Assembly: GCA_013815465.1 (NCBI GenBank)
Contig: JACDGE010000021.1
Span: 1-32,599, forward strand
DNA from: Alphaproteobacteria bacterium
Lineage (GTDB): Bacteria > Pseudomonadota > Alphaproteobacteria > UBA9655
Reading direction: 5' to 3'
DNA: 32,599 bases
Shown piece after piece: positions 1 through 9,742 of the stretch. The position numbers were made by a program, and so were the translations under genes. Under the pieces are notes generated by a model. That model ran no database searches. It was given only the letters and a program-made list of their open reading frames with translations, and was not told the DNA's origin. Numbering within the stretch: position 1 is the first letter of the stretch; every line of letters begins with the position of its first letter.

Positions 1-66
1 GGAGCACCCGTAGTTGCAGGAGCTCCATTAGCGGGAGCACCCGTAGTTGCAGGAGCTCCATTAGCG
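1..66 (+). repeat. Tandem 33-bp repeat, two identical copies
   Basis: Bases 1-33 and 34-66 are identical and encode GAPVVAGAPLA twice; a diverged partial third unit (GAPGAALPG) follows. The array starts at the window edge, so more copies may lie upstream. The 33-bp period keeps the reading frame, so copy-number change would alter protein length without frameshift. Confidence 0.95.
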
Positions 67-3000
67 GGAGCCCCAGGCGCAGCCTTACCAGGCGTGGTGG
101 CTGTTGTAGGAGCTCCCCTTATCGCAGAACCTGTAGAGCCTAAGATCGAACAACGTCTTCCCTTTGCAAAGCAAATTAAACCCTTGAACAAATCTGCGGA
201 AAAACGTTTTGAGAAATCCAATCTTCCCAGAAAAAAGCCCATGCCAGATTTACAAAGGACAGGAAAGGTTCCGCCTGCTGCAGGGCAATTTCTAACAGGA
301 AGTACTATTCCTTTCCAGGTTGTACAACCCATTATTGATCTGGGTGAAGAAGTTGTTAATTTGACAAATTTCAGCAAAAACTTATTTAAAGAATTTGTTC
401 AAGAGGTTCGCTTAAATTTTGGGCCTCTTCAAATTGAGACAATGGCAACCCAGTCTAAGAGAACTGTCGATCTTGTCGAGCCTCTTCAGATAGGGTTGCT
501 CGAAACGAGCGAGTTGATCCAAAAGCGACCCATTGTTGATCTCGGTGAAGAAGTAGTTAATTTGACAAATTTCAGCAAAAACTTATTTAAAGAATTTGCC
601 CAAAATGTTCGCTTAAATTTTGGACCTTTGCAGGAGACAAGGACAGAAACTGTTGATCTGGTCTCACCTCTTCAGTTTGAGACAAAGGAAAGAGAGATAA
701 CACAGGCACAGAATCTAACAGGTGCTGGAAAAGCGAAATTGCAACCGGGATTCTTGTCGGCTCCAGCTGCTCCAGATACTAAAGGCAATTTACTTGCGCA
801 AGCTAGAGAGTTCGCTGATGCGATGGATGCGCTGAAAAAGACACTTAAATTCCAAACGCAAGCGCCCAAGGTAATTGCAGACTCTAAAGCATTAACGGCA
901 CAAGCTCCCCTTATCGCAGAACCTGTAGAGCCTAAGATCGAACAACGTCTTCCCTTTGCAAAGCAAATCAAACCCTTGAACAAACCTGCGGAAAAACGTT
1001 CTGAGAAACCCGATCTTCCCCGAAAAAAGCCCCTGCCAAATTTACAAACGACAGGAAAGGTTCCGCCTGCTGCAGGGCAATTTCTAACAGGAAGTACTGT
1101 TCCTTTCCAGGTTGTGCAACCCATTGTTGATCTCGGTGAAGAAGTAGTTAATTTGACAAATTTCAGCAAAAACTTATTTAAAGAATTTACCCAAAAGGTT
1201 CGTTTAAATTTTCCACCCCTTCATGGTGTAACAAGCGAAACTATCAATATGAAAGAGAATCTGGGCGTTACTCTTAGTGAAAGGACGATATATCCGGATC
1301 TTATTCAAGATTTACCCTTGCCGAAAAGGCTTCAAGGCTCACCCTTGGCAGCAAAGAGGGGAGCTCAGCCTGTTCAACTTGATTTTGATTATCCATTGGC
1401 AACTGACTTTACAGGAAAAATGGAGATCCCTGATCTAGATATTTTTACTCCATTTTTTGGTGCACTTAGAGATCTTCAAGATGACCGCAAGGAACCTATG
1501 AGTGACCGCCAGATTTTCGAAAAACCCCCTTTGACCCCGGAAAAGGTCGAGCTCATTCAGCCTCTTCATGTGGTGACGAGTGAAACTATCCATTTAATTG
1601 AACAACTTAAGGTGGAATTTAGTGAAATGACTATCTTCCCAGATGAAGTTATAAATTTACCCATGCCTAAAAAACTTCAACCCTCCCCCTTAGCAGGAAA
1701 GCAGGGAAGTGCAGCTACTAATCTTGACTTTGATTATCCATTGGCAACTGAATTTACAGGAAAAATGGAGATTCCCGACCTAACTTTTGTTCCTGCACCA
1801 ATTTTTGGCGCCCTGAAAGATCTTAACCTTACTGAGCGGAACCTTCCCATGGGAGGTTCAGAGTACTTTCCTGAACCAGCTATGAAGGGTGCAGAGAAAC
1901 AAGTTCCTCTTCCTAGGGATAATGATATGCAAAAGGTAGGTGGGAAGCTATTGTGGACCCTTGCTCCCACTGGCATGACAGCAAAAGTCCCTGCCGCTGG
2001 GGGTGAACCCCTAAAGGTAGAGGCAAAAGAAACTATTCTACACCAATTATTAAAGACTGCAAAAAAAATGACTTCCGCTCTTAAAGGAATTTCTTCTGTG
2101 TTGGAAAATGACTTAGATGAGAGAGAGAAACAGGACCAAAACGAGAAAGCCCTGATTGCGGCAGGCCGCGCTGGAACTTTACAATATACATCTCCACCTA
2201 TTCGCCCTAGTTTTATAGATCTTCCTGAATTATCAACAAGTCTAGCACCTACGGGTGCACCAGAACTTACGGATGCCTTTAAAAAAGTAAGCAAAGCCGC
2301 CACAGAAAATTTTGTTGTTAAGAAAACTGAACCTATTAAAGGACAACCCCTTCCTTTGATTATGCCTGAAGAAGCTGCGGAGACAGTTGACACACCTTCC
2401 CTTAGCCGTGCCCCTAAAGTCGCTGGGTCACCTTTCCTTACTCAACCCATTGAAGCTCCAGGAGCAACCACTATCGCTGAGTCAGCTTCACTGACCCCTG
2501 CACCTAAAGTCGTGCCAGGAGCTGTTCTTGGCACACCCCTCCAAGCCCCTGATGCAGCTCTTATAGCTGACCCAACAGAAGAGATGAGAACTCTTATAGA
2601 AAACTATCAAGGTGCTTTGCGGGATAATGTTTATAATCAGCCTCGCTATGCTAAGAAAGGAGGTATGCCTGACAAAATTAAAAATTCTAAACTTATGACA
2701 GATGACATGACAACTTATTCTGCAGATGAGGTATGGGCTCAGGCGACAAAAGTCTCAAAGAATGCGCTCGTACAAAAACGGGTTAAAGAGTTTTTGGGGG
2801 TCACTGACCTTACAGGATATAGTGATCATGAGATCCTTCAACGAGCCACAGAGGCCTTAGACGCCCAAACCAATAAAATAGTGGACAGAAAGAAAGCACT
2901 ATTTGACCGGGATTTTAATTTTGCCCAAGGTAAAATGGCTCAACCAATGGATCTGAGTTTGAACCTGAGAGAAGATGAATATGGAATAAATTTAGGTCAA

Positions 3001-5844
3001 GAACACGCTGCAAGCGCTCTCGATAATTTTAGGAACACAGCAACTCCAGAAGAGCTAGCGCTATTACAGGCCTATGAGTTTGAACTGGCCCAGCCATCTA
3101 TGGATCAGAATACTGTACAGAAAATTTTCACCCGAATTACTAATGCTTTTCCAAATGGGGAAGCCATAGCGAATGCGCTCTTTAATGAATCTTTAGTTAA
3201 AAATTATGCAAGAGATGATCGGCAACAGTTAGAAGACAACTTCACAGCTGCATTCCCCCATCTTAATATAGCTGACTATGATGATGCAACTGTACATACA
3301 ATGTGGGAGAACCACTTTGCTGCTTTGCTCTCACCCAAAACTACAACAGTTAAATCTCCCTCCTGGATGATACCAACAGGAGCGCCAGCGGTTGCTCCCG
3401 CCGATATTACGCCTGCTGATGATCTGGGTAATTTGAACACCTTTGATAGGAATGAGTTAATATCGCTTATGGGGCATTACATGAGCAATGTTAAAACTCC
3501 TGATAAATTCACTGATGATCAACTGCGTGAATTTCTTGGTATAAGGCTTAATGCGCTCGTAAGCGGCGCAGGAACTGCAACGGTAGCGTCAGCTGAATTA
3601 GACATTGACACTGCAGATTTAGAGACACTAAAGCAAGCTATTGATGTTGCTCAGGGGACAATGTATTCCCTAGATGAACTAAATCTCTTAGATGAGGCTC
3701 AAATACGTGACATTGCAGCTGATATGCGCGCTACAGGCACCTATTTTGCGGCGGTACCTATTGCAGACACTACAGCTTTACCACCAGCTGAATTAGACAT
3801 TGATACTGCAGATTTAGAGACACTAAAGCAAGCTATTGATGTTGCTCAGGGGACAATGTATTCCTTAGATGAACTGAATCTCTTAGATGAGGCTCAAATA
3901 CGTGACATTGCAGCTGATATGCGCGCTACAGGCACCTATTTTCCTGCAGGAGCAACTATCCCTTCACCCGCACCTGAATTAGACATCGATACGGCAGTTT
4001 TAGAGACACTAAAGCAAGCTATTGCTGGCGCTCAAGGGACGATTTACTCCTTAGATGAACTTGATATCTTAGATGAGAATCAAATACGTGATATTGCAGC
4101 TGATATGCGCGATGCAGGTACCTATTTTTCTGCAGGAGCAATTGGAGAAACGACAGCTTCACCTGCAGCAACTACAGTCACGCCTACACCTGCTTTCGAT
4201 CTCGACACCGTAGATCTAGATACATTAAAGCGGGTTATAAATGATATTAATCCAGATATCCTAGATGGCTCTGAAGATGAGAACATGGTACACCTGCTTG
4301 CGAAGACAATCCCTGATATACAGAGTAAAATTACAGCCGCTAGAGCTGCACCTGTCAAAGTTTCTGATGGACTACCTGATGTCAAGAAAGCGCCTGTCTC
4401 TGCATTGGAGAATTTAAGTGCAACCTTGGCGTGGGCTCTTAGGCAACCTCCTGTTTCCCAATTTGAATCACTAGATGCCTTGCAAAAATGGGGTAAGACT
4501 AACGTTGACAGATTTGCCGCATCTCAGCCTTTGCTTGCCCAGTTTAATGATGAATTTGAAAGATACTATACTGAGGGTAATGCAGAAAAAAAAGCAGAAA
4601 TTGCAGATGATCTACGACTAGCACGCAATGTCATAGAAAAGAAATTTGGCGTTAATGCAGCATTTGAAATTTTCAATAACGATCTCCTCATGGAACTGCC
4701 AGGTAAGTCTCCAGAGGAACAAAAATCTTACATTCATCGTCATTGGGATGAGCTTTGGAACGAGTATGGACAAGAGATTCTAAATAAAGCTACATCCTCT
4801 CAGATGGTCAGAAAAATGGTTGAACAAGTTGACAAGATCTTTGGAACTAACACAGGGAACAGGTTGTTAAAGGCTAGGATCGCAGGAAATCCAGAGGAAT
4901 ATGAAGCGCTTTGGGCCGAGTATGGGCAGAAAATAATGAATCCCTCTACGCCCCTGGGAAATGCTCAAGATCTTGTTAAAGAAGTGGATAATCTCTTTGG
5001 CCCCGACACAGGAGTGGAATTGTTGAAAGCCCGTATCGCGGGTGAAGGGAATCCGGAGGCTCAATCCCTCTGGGACGATTATAGGCAGAAAATAATGAAT
5101 CCATCCATAGATCTGCGAGAGGCTCAAGATTTTGTTAAGGAAGTGGATAATATTTTTGGTTCCGGCTCTGGAAATGTATTTTTGCAAGCTCGTAGTCAAG
5201 AAGAAGATAAACTTTCAGGGGCAGGATTAAAAAATAGTGTTAATGCTCTCTCACCTTTAGAGGAAGATAAAACACCACAAATTACGATAACACCATCGCC
5301 CACAACTACCAACCCAAGTATTAGTCCTGTTATTTCCCCTAAGGAACCCGAAAAACCAGTAGATGTTTATATAACAGGAGATATAACAGCCGAAGGTGCG
5401 GATCTTCTTAAAGAATTAGTAAGCGACCTTAAGACTGCTACAACTAATGAAGAGCGAGAAGGTCTCATTTATGCAATTGAAACGATGTATAGCGGGACTA
5501 AAGTACTTCTTGGTAAATATGAAGCGGGCGGGGATAAGTTCGTTTACAATATTGAGCAGACAAATAAAGTAAACCAAGAGATGATAAGTCGAACTGAAAA
5601 ATCAGGACAAACCCCAGCACAGCTTGCTCCACCATCTATTTTGGTGGATGTGAATGTCTTGAACTTGATTGGCTATAATAAGGCCGCCTTGGAACGAAAA
5701 GGTGAGTCTACCATAGAGTCAAAAGGGAAGGCAAAAGGGAAGGCAAAACAAGTCGTCATGACAAACTCACCAACAGAAGCGACGAAAAAGAAGAAAAGTG
5801 CGAAAAAACTACCCCTGAGGGGTTCGGACAAAGAGAGGGATTAA
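1..5844 (+). CDS. Giant internally repetitive protein, function unknown (5' end outside window)
   Basis: The frame is open from base 1 to the TAA at 5842-5844, at least 1947 codons; a GTG at 94 is only the first start-like codon inside the window, so the gene is 5'-partial. I recognise no catalytic domain. The protein is a chain of repeat families, residues counted from base 1. Residues 1-22 are two identical GAPVVAGAPLA units. A box containing GEEVVNLTNFSKNLFKEF lies at about 110-144, 177-211 and 374-408. A box ending in FTGKMEIPDL plus FGAL lies at 410-492 and 525-608. A 52-residue unit containing ETLKQAI and IRDIAADMR lies at 1198-1249, 1263-1314 and 1325-1376, with a degenerate fourth copy. 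A 52-53-residue unit (EYGQKIMNP, VKEVDNLFG) starts at about 1585, 1637 and 1690. The last ~45 residues are Lys-rich. No membrane span or beta-barrel end is evident in the visible part. A secreted or surface protein in a host-associated bacterium is a guess; the N-terminus would decide. Confidence 0.85.
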   Translation, partial: GAPVVAGAPLAGAPVVAGAPLAGAPGAALPGVVAVVGAPLIAEPVEPKIEQRLPFAKQIKPLNKSAEKRFEKSNLPRKKPMPDLQRTGKVPPAAGQFLTGSTIPFQVVQPIIDLGEEVVNLTNFSKNLFKEFVQEVRLNFGPLQIETMATQSKRTVDLVEPLQIGLLETSELIQKRPIVDLGEEVVNLTNFSKNLFKEFAQNVRLNFGPLQETRTETVDLVSPLQFETKEREITQAQNLTGAGKAKLQPGFLSAPAAPDTKGNLLAQAREFADAMDALKKTLKFQTQAPKVIADSKALTAQAPLIAEPVEPKIEQRLPFAKQIKPLNKPAEKRSEKPDLPRKKPLPNLQTTGKVPPAAGQFLTGSTVPFQVVQPIVDLGEEVVNLTNFSKNLFKEFTQKVRLNFPPLHGVTSETINMKENLGVTLSERTIYPDLIQDLPLPKRLQGSPLAAKRGAQPVQLDFDYPLATDFTGKMEIPDLDIFTPFFGALRDLQDDRKEPMSDRQIFEKPPLTPEKVELIQPLHVVTSETIHLIEQLKVEFSEMTIFPDEVINLPMPKKLQPSPLAGKQGSAATNLDFDYPLATEFTGKMEIPDLTFVPAPIFGALKDLNLTERNLPMGGSEYFPEPAMKGAEKQVPLPRDNDMQKVGGKLLWTLAPTGMTAKVPAAGGEPLKVEAKETILHQLLKTAKKMTSALKGISSVLENDLDEREKQDQNEKALIAAGRAGTLQYTSPPIRPSFIDLPELSTSLAPTGAPELTDAFKKVSKAATENFVVKKTEPIKGQPLPLIMPEEAAETVDTPSLSRAPKVAGSPFLTQPIEAPGATTIAESASLTPAPKVVPGAVLGTPLQAPDAALIADPTEEMRTLIENYQGALRDNVYNQPRYAKKGGMPDKIKNSKLMTDDMTTYSADEVWAQATKVSKNALVQKRVKEFLGVTDLTGYSDHEILQRATEALDAQTNKIVDRKKALFDRDFNFAQGKMAQPMDLSLNLREDEYGINLGQEHAASALDNFRNTATPEELALLQAYEFELAQPSMDQNTVQKIFTRITNAFPNGEAIANALFNESLVKNYARDDRQQLEDNFTAAFPHLNIADYDDATVHTMWENHFAALLSPKTTTVKSPSWMIPTGAPAVAPADITPADDLGNLNTFDRNELISLMGHYMSNVKTPDKFTDDQLREFLGIRLNALVSGAGTATVASAELDIDTADLETLKQAIDVAQGTMYSLDELNLLDEAQIRDIAADMRATGTYFAAVPIADTTALPPAELDIDTADLETLKQAIDVAQGTMYSLDELNLLDEAQIRDIAADMRATGTYFPAGATIPSPAPELDIDTAVLETLKQAIAGAQGTIYSLDELDILDENQIRDIAADMRDAGTYFSAGAIGETTASPAATTVTPTPAFDLDTVDLDTLKRVINDINPDILDGSEDENMVHLLAKTIPDIQSKITAARAAPVKVSDGLPDVKKAPVSALENLSATLAWALRQPPVSQFESLDALQKWGKTNVDRFAASQPLLAQFNDEFERYYTEGNAEKKAEIADDLRLARNVIEKKFGVNAAFEIFNNDLLMELPGKSPEEQKSYIHRHWDELWNEYGQEILNKATSSQMVRKMVEQVDKIFGTNTGNRLLKARIAGNPEEYEALWAEYGQKIMNPSTPLGNAQDLVKEVDNLFGPDTGVELLKARIAGEGNPEAQSLWDDYRQKIMNPSIDLREAQDFVKEVDNIFGSGSGNVFLQARSQEEDKLSGAGLKNSVNALSPLEEDKTPQITITPSPTTTNPSISPVISPKEPEKPVDVYITGDITAEGADLLKELVSDLKTATTNEEREGLIYAIETMYSGTKVLLGKYEAGGDKFVYNIEQTNKVNQEMISRTEKSGQTPAQLAPPSILVDVNVLNLIGYNKAALERKGESTIESKGKAKGKAKQVVMTNSPTEATKKKKSAKKLPLRGSDKERD
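111..1224 (+). repeat. Direct duplication of ~320 bp inside the giant gene (111-432 and 903-1224)
   Basis: The stretch beginning GCTCCCCTTATCGCAGAACC recurs 792 bp (264 codons) downstream with few substitutions. It covers the IEQRLPFAKQIKPLNK segment, the FLTGST segment and one copy of the GEEVVNLTNF box. A third copy of the box alone lies at 529-633. The offset is a multiple of three, so the frame is kept. Confidence 0.9.
1228..1824 (+). repeat. Diverged duplication of ~83 codons inside the giant gene
   Basis: Copies at 1228-1476 and 1573-1824 share VTSETI, the L-P-x-P-K-x-L-Q-x-SPLA segment, LDFDYPLAT, FTGKMEIPDL and FGALxDL. They differ at many other positions, so this is an older duplication than the one at 111-1224. 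Confidence 0.85.
3592..4128 (+). repeat. Three 156-bp repeats encoding a 52-residue unit
   Basis: Copies are at 3592-3747, 3787-3942 and 3973-4128. The first two are almost identical in DNA, the third has drifted, and 4192-4340 may be a degenerate fourth unit. Each unit contains D-ID-TA-LETLKQAI, then YSLDEL, then QIRDIAADMR and GTYF, and reads as two or three short helices. Units are separated by variable Ala/Pro/Thr linkers. Confidence 0.9.
4753..5196 (+). repeat. Three C-terminal ~52-codon repeats
   Basis: Units start at about 4753, 4909 and 5068, spaced 156 and 159 bp. Each has L-W-x-x-Y-x-Q-x-I, then a helix ending V-x-x-VD-x-IFG or VDNLFG, then LLKARIAG or a relative. The last unit ends at about 5196, before a Pro/Thr-rich linker. 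Confidence 0.85.
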
Positions 5845-6155
5845 ATTGCAGAATGAAACTTATGAGATGGGTAAGTTGTTTAAATTAAACTGTAAATAAG
5901 AAATTTATCTTCCACGTAGTGACCTCTATGTTAAGGCTGCTTCTGGGCGAAGTTTTTCCATGAACCCCGTCTATATTCGTCCTGAGCGCTAGCTTAAGAA
6001 GAATGGAAACGGGCTGTTTGTAGTGCTGAAATTAACATAATAGCAATGAGTAAGGAGAATTTTTAAGTTCATTGCTGATTTTTAAACCCTAATCGCCCAC
6101 CCATATACCCACCTCTCTCATCCTACATTTTTTATTAGACTTCTTTCAAAATGAG
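5845..6155. other. Intergenic stretch without a recognisable gene
   Basis: About 310 bases between the giant gene and the terminator at 6156. No open frame with a ribosome site and family resemblance was seen on either strand. It is AT-rich near 5870-5910. It presumably holds the 3' untranslated region of the giant gene. Confidence 0.5.
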
Positions 6156-6190
6156 AATGAGATCCCGGCCTTGAGCTGGGATCTCATTTT
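6156..6190 (+). terminator. Rho-independent terminator of the giant gene
   Basis: AATGAGATCCC (6156-6166) and GGGATCTCATT (6178-6188) are perfect complements. Three more pairs (one G-U) close the loop down to CTTGA, and the T-run TTTT (6187-6190) follows. It overlaps the first start-like codon (TTG at 6171) of the next frame, which argues that translation of that gene begins further down. Confidence 0.75.
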
Positions 6191-6320
6191 ATGGATCCAA
6201 TCTATATCATCCTATGTGTCGAATGAGGTCTATTTAACACCTCCTTTCTCCCCATCAAACTTTTTATTGCCCATATGGCAAAATAATTTTAAACTAAGAA
6301 AAACAGGTAAGTGCACGCCC

Positions 6321-9300
6321 GTGAAAAATATAATTAAAAACAAACCGTTTTGGGCTCTCTTTGGTGTTCAGTTTCTTCAAGCGTTTAATGATAATTTTTT
6401 TAGAACAACGCTCATTACGCTCATTACCTATCACTTAACGATCTATTCGGTATCGGAGAAATCTCTTTTTGTATCGACCGCTTTTGGTTTATTTATGCTG
6501 CCTTTTTTTCTGTTTTCGCCTCTTGCAGGTCAATTGGCTGATGCTTACGATAAATCAAGAATTATTAGAACTGTCAAAGTTGCTGAACTTTTAATCGTCA
6601 GCATAAGTGCCTATGGTTTTATTGAGAAAGATCCTTATTTTCTCTTAGGCGCTCTTTTTTTCATGGGAATTCACTCTTCTTTTTTTGGGCCCGCTAAATA
6701 CAGCATTATGCCCGATATTCTGGCCCACGAAAATCTTTTGAAGGGCAACGGTTATATTGAAGCGGGAACATTTTTTGCGATTATGTTAGGGACTCTTTGC
6801 GGCGCTCTGATGATACACATGGAAGTTCCTCTTTATATGATAAGCCTTCAATTATTTTTTGTAGCCTTTCTAGGGCTTATCATAAGTTGGCAAATTCCCG
6901 TCCTTTCACGAGCAGCTCCCCGCCTTAAAATTCATTTGAACTGGATGTTCGAGATGAAAAGGCTTTATAGGTATGCTTCTTATGAACCCAGGGTTTTTAA
7001 AGCTATTGTGAGTATTGGATGGTTTTGGTTGGTGGGGACACTTTTTTTGACTCAACTTCCCCCTCTAGCACATGGAGTCCTAAAACTTGAAGAAAGTATT
7101 TACATTTTTCTCCTGCTGGGTTTTACACTGGGAATTGGCTGTGGGTCAGTTTTGTGTAATTGGTTTTTTAAGGGAGAGATTACAACCAAATATGTTCCTC
7201 TACTGGCCTTTCTCATGGTTCCTGTTTTATTTGATATTTCAAGCTTTAGCAAGCCATTTGGTCCAACAACGACAGTGCTCTCTACTTTTCTAACCTCCTT
7301 CGAAGGGTTACGACTGATAGCTGATATCCTAAGCCTTTCCTTTTTGGGGGGCCTGTTTATTGTTCCTTTATACACGTTTATTCAAGTGGAAGTGTTGAGC
7401 CGACGACGCTCTCAAATTATTGCGTTTAATAACATCCTCAATGCAGGATTCATGGTTTTTGCGAGTGCTGCATCTTATTGTCTTTTGCGACTCAATTTTA
7501 CTATACCTACGCTGATTTTTCTGTGCGCCATGGGGCAAGTTGTAATGACTTTTTATGTCATTCGAATCCTTCCTGAATCTGCGTTTAGAACCCTTCTTTA
7601 TGGTCTCCTCCGACTTTTTTTTCGTCTTGAAGTCCACGGCCTAGAAAATTATAGTGCTGCAGGCAGTCGGGTGATTCTGATTGCAAATCACACTTCTTAC
7701 CTTGACGCTCTGTTAATCGCGGCAGTATTACCGGAAAAGCCTGCGTTTGCGGTTAATCTTTATACGGCTCAAAAATGGTGGATAAAACCCTTCCTCGTTC
7801 TCGCAAAGGTTTTTCCAATAGATCCCACCTCACCTTATGCTTTACGGCAGGTAATTGAAGAAGCAAAAAAAGGTCATAAGGTTATCATCTTTCCTGAAGG
7901 ACGTCTCACGACGACAGGGAGTTTGATGAAAATATATGAAGGACCAGGCATGATTGCGGAAAAAGCAGAGGCAACCCTTCTTCCCATTCGTATTGAAGGG
8001 GCCCAATATACTTTTTTCTCCCTTTTAAAAGGACCGTTTCCGCGTCATTTTTTTCCTAAGATCACCCTTACCATTCTCCCTTCCTTTAAATTGCCTATTG
8101 ATCCAGAGATTTTAGGAAGAGCACGCCGTCATCAACTTAGTGAACAACTTTATGACGTCATGACAACAATGATGTTCAGCACAAGCTCCTTTCACAAGAC
8201 CCTTTTTACATCCTTACTGGAAAGTCGCAAACGCTATGGCTCATCCACGCCAATTTTGGAGGATGCAACTCGCACAACCTTTACATATGGGGCTTTTTTA
8301 TTAAAGGTATTCACTCTCTCTCGTTTGATGGATCGAGCTGTGCAGGGGAAAGCACCTGTCGGCTTGATGCTTCCGAACACCCATGGACTTGTTGTAAGTT
8401 TTTGGGCTCTCTCAGCCATTGGCCGAATTCCTGCTCTTTTAAATTACACAAGTGGGGCGCAGGCTATTTTAGCTGCCTGTCGTATTGCAAATATTAAGAC
8501 CATTTTTACATCCCGTGTTTTTGTTGAAAAGGCCCACCTCCAGGATCTAATTACCCTTTTAAAAACCCACAAAATACATGTTCATTACCTTGAGAATGAG
8601 CGTAAAAAGATTTCGTGGTTGGATAAAGGGTGGGGAATTTATGGGAGAATTTTTCCTGAAAGAGCTTATAAAAAGAAAGTCTCTTCTCCCCAACCTGATG
8701 AGGCTGCTGTCATTTTGTTTACCTCAGGATCTGAAGGCGTCCCTAAAGCCGTCGTTTTAAGCCATATCAATCTTCTCGCCAACTGTCGTCAATTAGGCGC
8801 CATTGTGGATTTTAATGAGAAAGATAAAGTGTTGAACGTTCTCCCTATTTTCCATGCTTTTGGATTAACAGCGGGAATGATTTTGCCACTTTTGTCAGGC
8901 ATTAAGGCCTTTCACTATGTCTCACCCCTGCATTACCGTGTTGTGGCAGAGCTTGTGTACGACATTGGGGCAACGATTCTATTTGGGGCGGATACTTTTT
9001 TATATGGCTATGGGCGGGTGGCCCATGCTTACGATTTTCATACCCTGCGGTATGTTTTTGCTGGCGCTGAACGCCTTAAAGAGGAAACACGGCGTGTATG
9101 GTACGACAAGTTTGGTTTAAGACCTTTGGAGGGATACGGGACCACAGAAACAGGGCCTGTTCTTTGTGTGAATACGATGATGCACTACAAGGCTGGGACA
9201 GTTGGACGCTTTTTACCCGGAATTACATATCGCCTGAAGTCTGTTGAGGGGTTGCTTGAAGGTGGCCGACTCTCTGTAAAAGGTCCGAATATTATGAAGG

Positions 9301-9719
9301 GATACCTATTAGATTCTTCTCCCGGGATTCTAGTGCCCCCTCATGAGGGATGGTATGATACAGGGGATATTGTGCACATTGATGAGGAAGGCTATGTAAC
9401 CATTAAGGGACGCGCCGCTCGCTTTGCAAAAGTAGGGGGAGAAATGATCTCACTTATGGGTGTGGAAGACGCCCTTTATCGTCTTTGGCCCGAATATGTT
9501 CATGCTGTGATCGCACAACCTGATCAAAAAAAGGGAGAGCAACTGCTTCTTTTAACAACCTTCCCGACGGCTGATCGCACCGCCCTTATGGCCTTTTGGA
9601 AAGGACAAGGTTTATCAGACTTATCCCTTCCCCGAGTGATTAAGATCCTCCCCTCTCTTCCGCTGCTGGGGTCAGGGAAGATCGATTACAAGGCGTTAGA
9701 GGCGTTGGCACACCCGTAA
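6321..9719 (+). CDS. aas: Fused MFS lysophospholipid transporter / PlsC acyltransferase / acyl-ACP ligase (Aas-LplT type)
   Basis: Three parts are visible, numbering from the chosen start. Residues ~1-410 are a multi-span MFS domain of the LplT type (PFWALFGVQFLQAFNDNFF near the N-terminus). Residues ~440-650 are a PlsC/LPLAT acyltransferase with the HxxxxD box NHTSYLD (His ~457) and FPEGR (~524). Residues ~680-1132 are an AMP-forming ligase with FTSGSEGVPKAV (~800), GYGTTETGP (~940), GWYDTGD (~1011) and the C-terminal GSGKIDYKAL lysine. The family flips lysophospholipids into the cell, activates a fatty acid on acyl carrier protein and re-acylates the lipid. The GTG at 6321 was chosen because it follows AGGTAAG and sits just before the conserved domain. 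The 50 codons upstream have no homology signal and overlap a terminator. ygfZ follows after 23 bp. Confidence 0.9.
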   Translation: MKNIIKNKPFWALFGVQFLQAFNDNFFRTTLITLITYHLTIYSVSEKSLFVSTAFGLFMLPFFLFSPLAGQLADAYDKSRIIRTVKVAELLIVSISAYGFIEKDPYFLLGALFFMGIHSSFFGPAKYSIMPDILAHENLLKGNGYIEAGTFFAIMLGTLCGALMIHMEVPLYMISLQLFFVAFLGLIISWQIPVLSRAAPRLKIHLNWMFEMKRLYRYASYEPRVFKAIVSIGWFWLVGTLFLTQLPPLAHGVLKLEESIYIFLLLGFTLGIGCGSVLCNWFFKGEITTKYVPLLAFLMVPVLFDISSFSKPFGPTTTVLSTFLTSFEGLRLIADILSLSFLGGLFIVPLYTFIQVEVLSRRRSQIIAFNNILNAGFMVFASAASYCLLRLNFTIPTLIFLCAMGQVVMTFYVIRILPESAFRTLLYGLLRLFFRLEVHGLENYSAAGSRVILIANHTSYLDALLIAAVLPEKPAFAVNLYTAQKWWIKPFLVLAKVFPIDPTSPYALRQVIEEAKKGHKVIIFPEGRLTTTGSLMKIYEGPGMIAEKAEATLLPIRIEGAQYTFFSLLKGPFPRHFFPKITLTILPSFKLPIDPEILGRARRHQLSEQLYDVMTTMMFSTSSFHKTLFTSLLESRKRYGSSTPILEDATRTTFTYGAFLLKVFTLSRLMDRAVQGKAPVGLMLPNTHGLVVSFWALSAIGRIPALLNYTSGAQAILAACRIANIKTIFTSRVFVEKAHLQDLITLLKTHKIHVHYLENERKKISWLDKGWGIYGRIFPERAYKKKVSSPQPDEAAVILFTSGSEGVPKAVVLSHINLLANCRQLGAIVDFNEKDKVLNVLPIFHAFGLTAGMILPLLSGIKAFHYVSPLHYRVVAELVYDIGATILFGADTFLYGYGRVAHAYDFHTLRYVFAGAERLKEETRRVWYDKFGLRPLEGYGTTETGPVLCVNTMMHYKAGTVGRFLPGITYRLKSVEGLLEGGRLSVKGPNIMKGYLLDSSPGILVPPHEGWYDTGDIVHIDEEGYVTIKGRAARFAKVGGEMISLMGVEDALYRLWPEYVHAVIAQPDQKKGEQLLLLTTFPTADRTALMAFWKGQGLSDLSLPRVIKILPSLPLLGSGKIDYKALEALAHP

Positions 9720-9742
9720 CTTACGATGAAAGAATCTAAATC

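Noticed and set aside
672-2393. Minus-strand ORFs (672-1169 and 1734-2393) opposite the giant gene
   Set aside because: Cys/Ser/Phe-rich shadows of the repeat frame without start signals or family resemblance.
6171-6320. First 50 codons of the frame beginning with TTG at 6171
   Set aside because: The start lies in a terminator loop, has no ribosome site and no family similarity.
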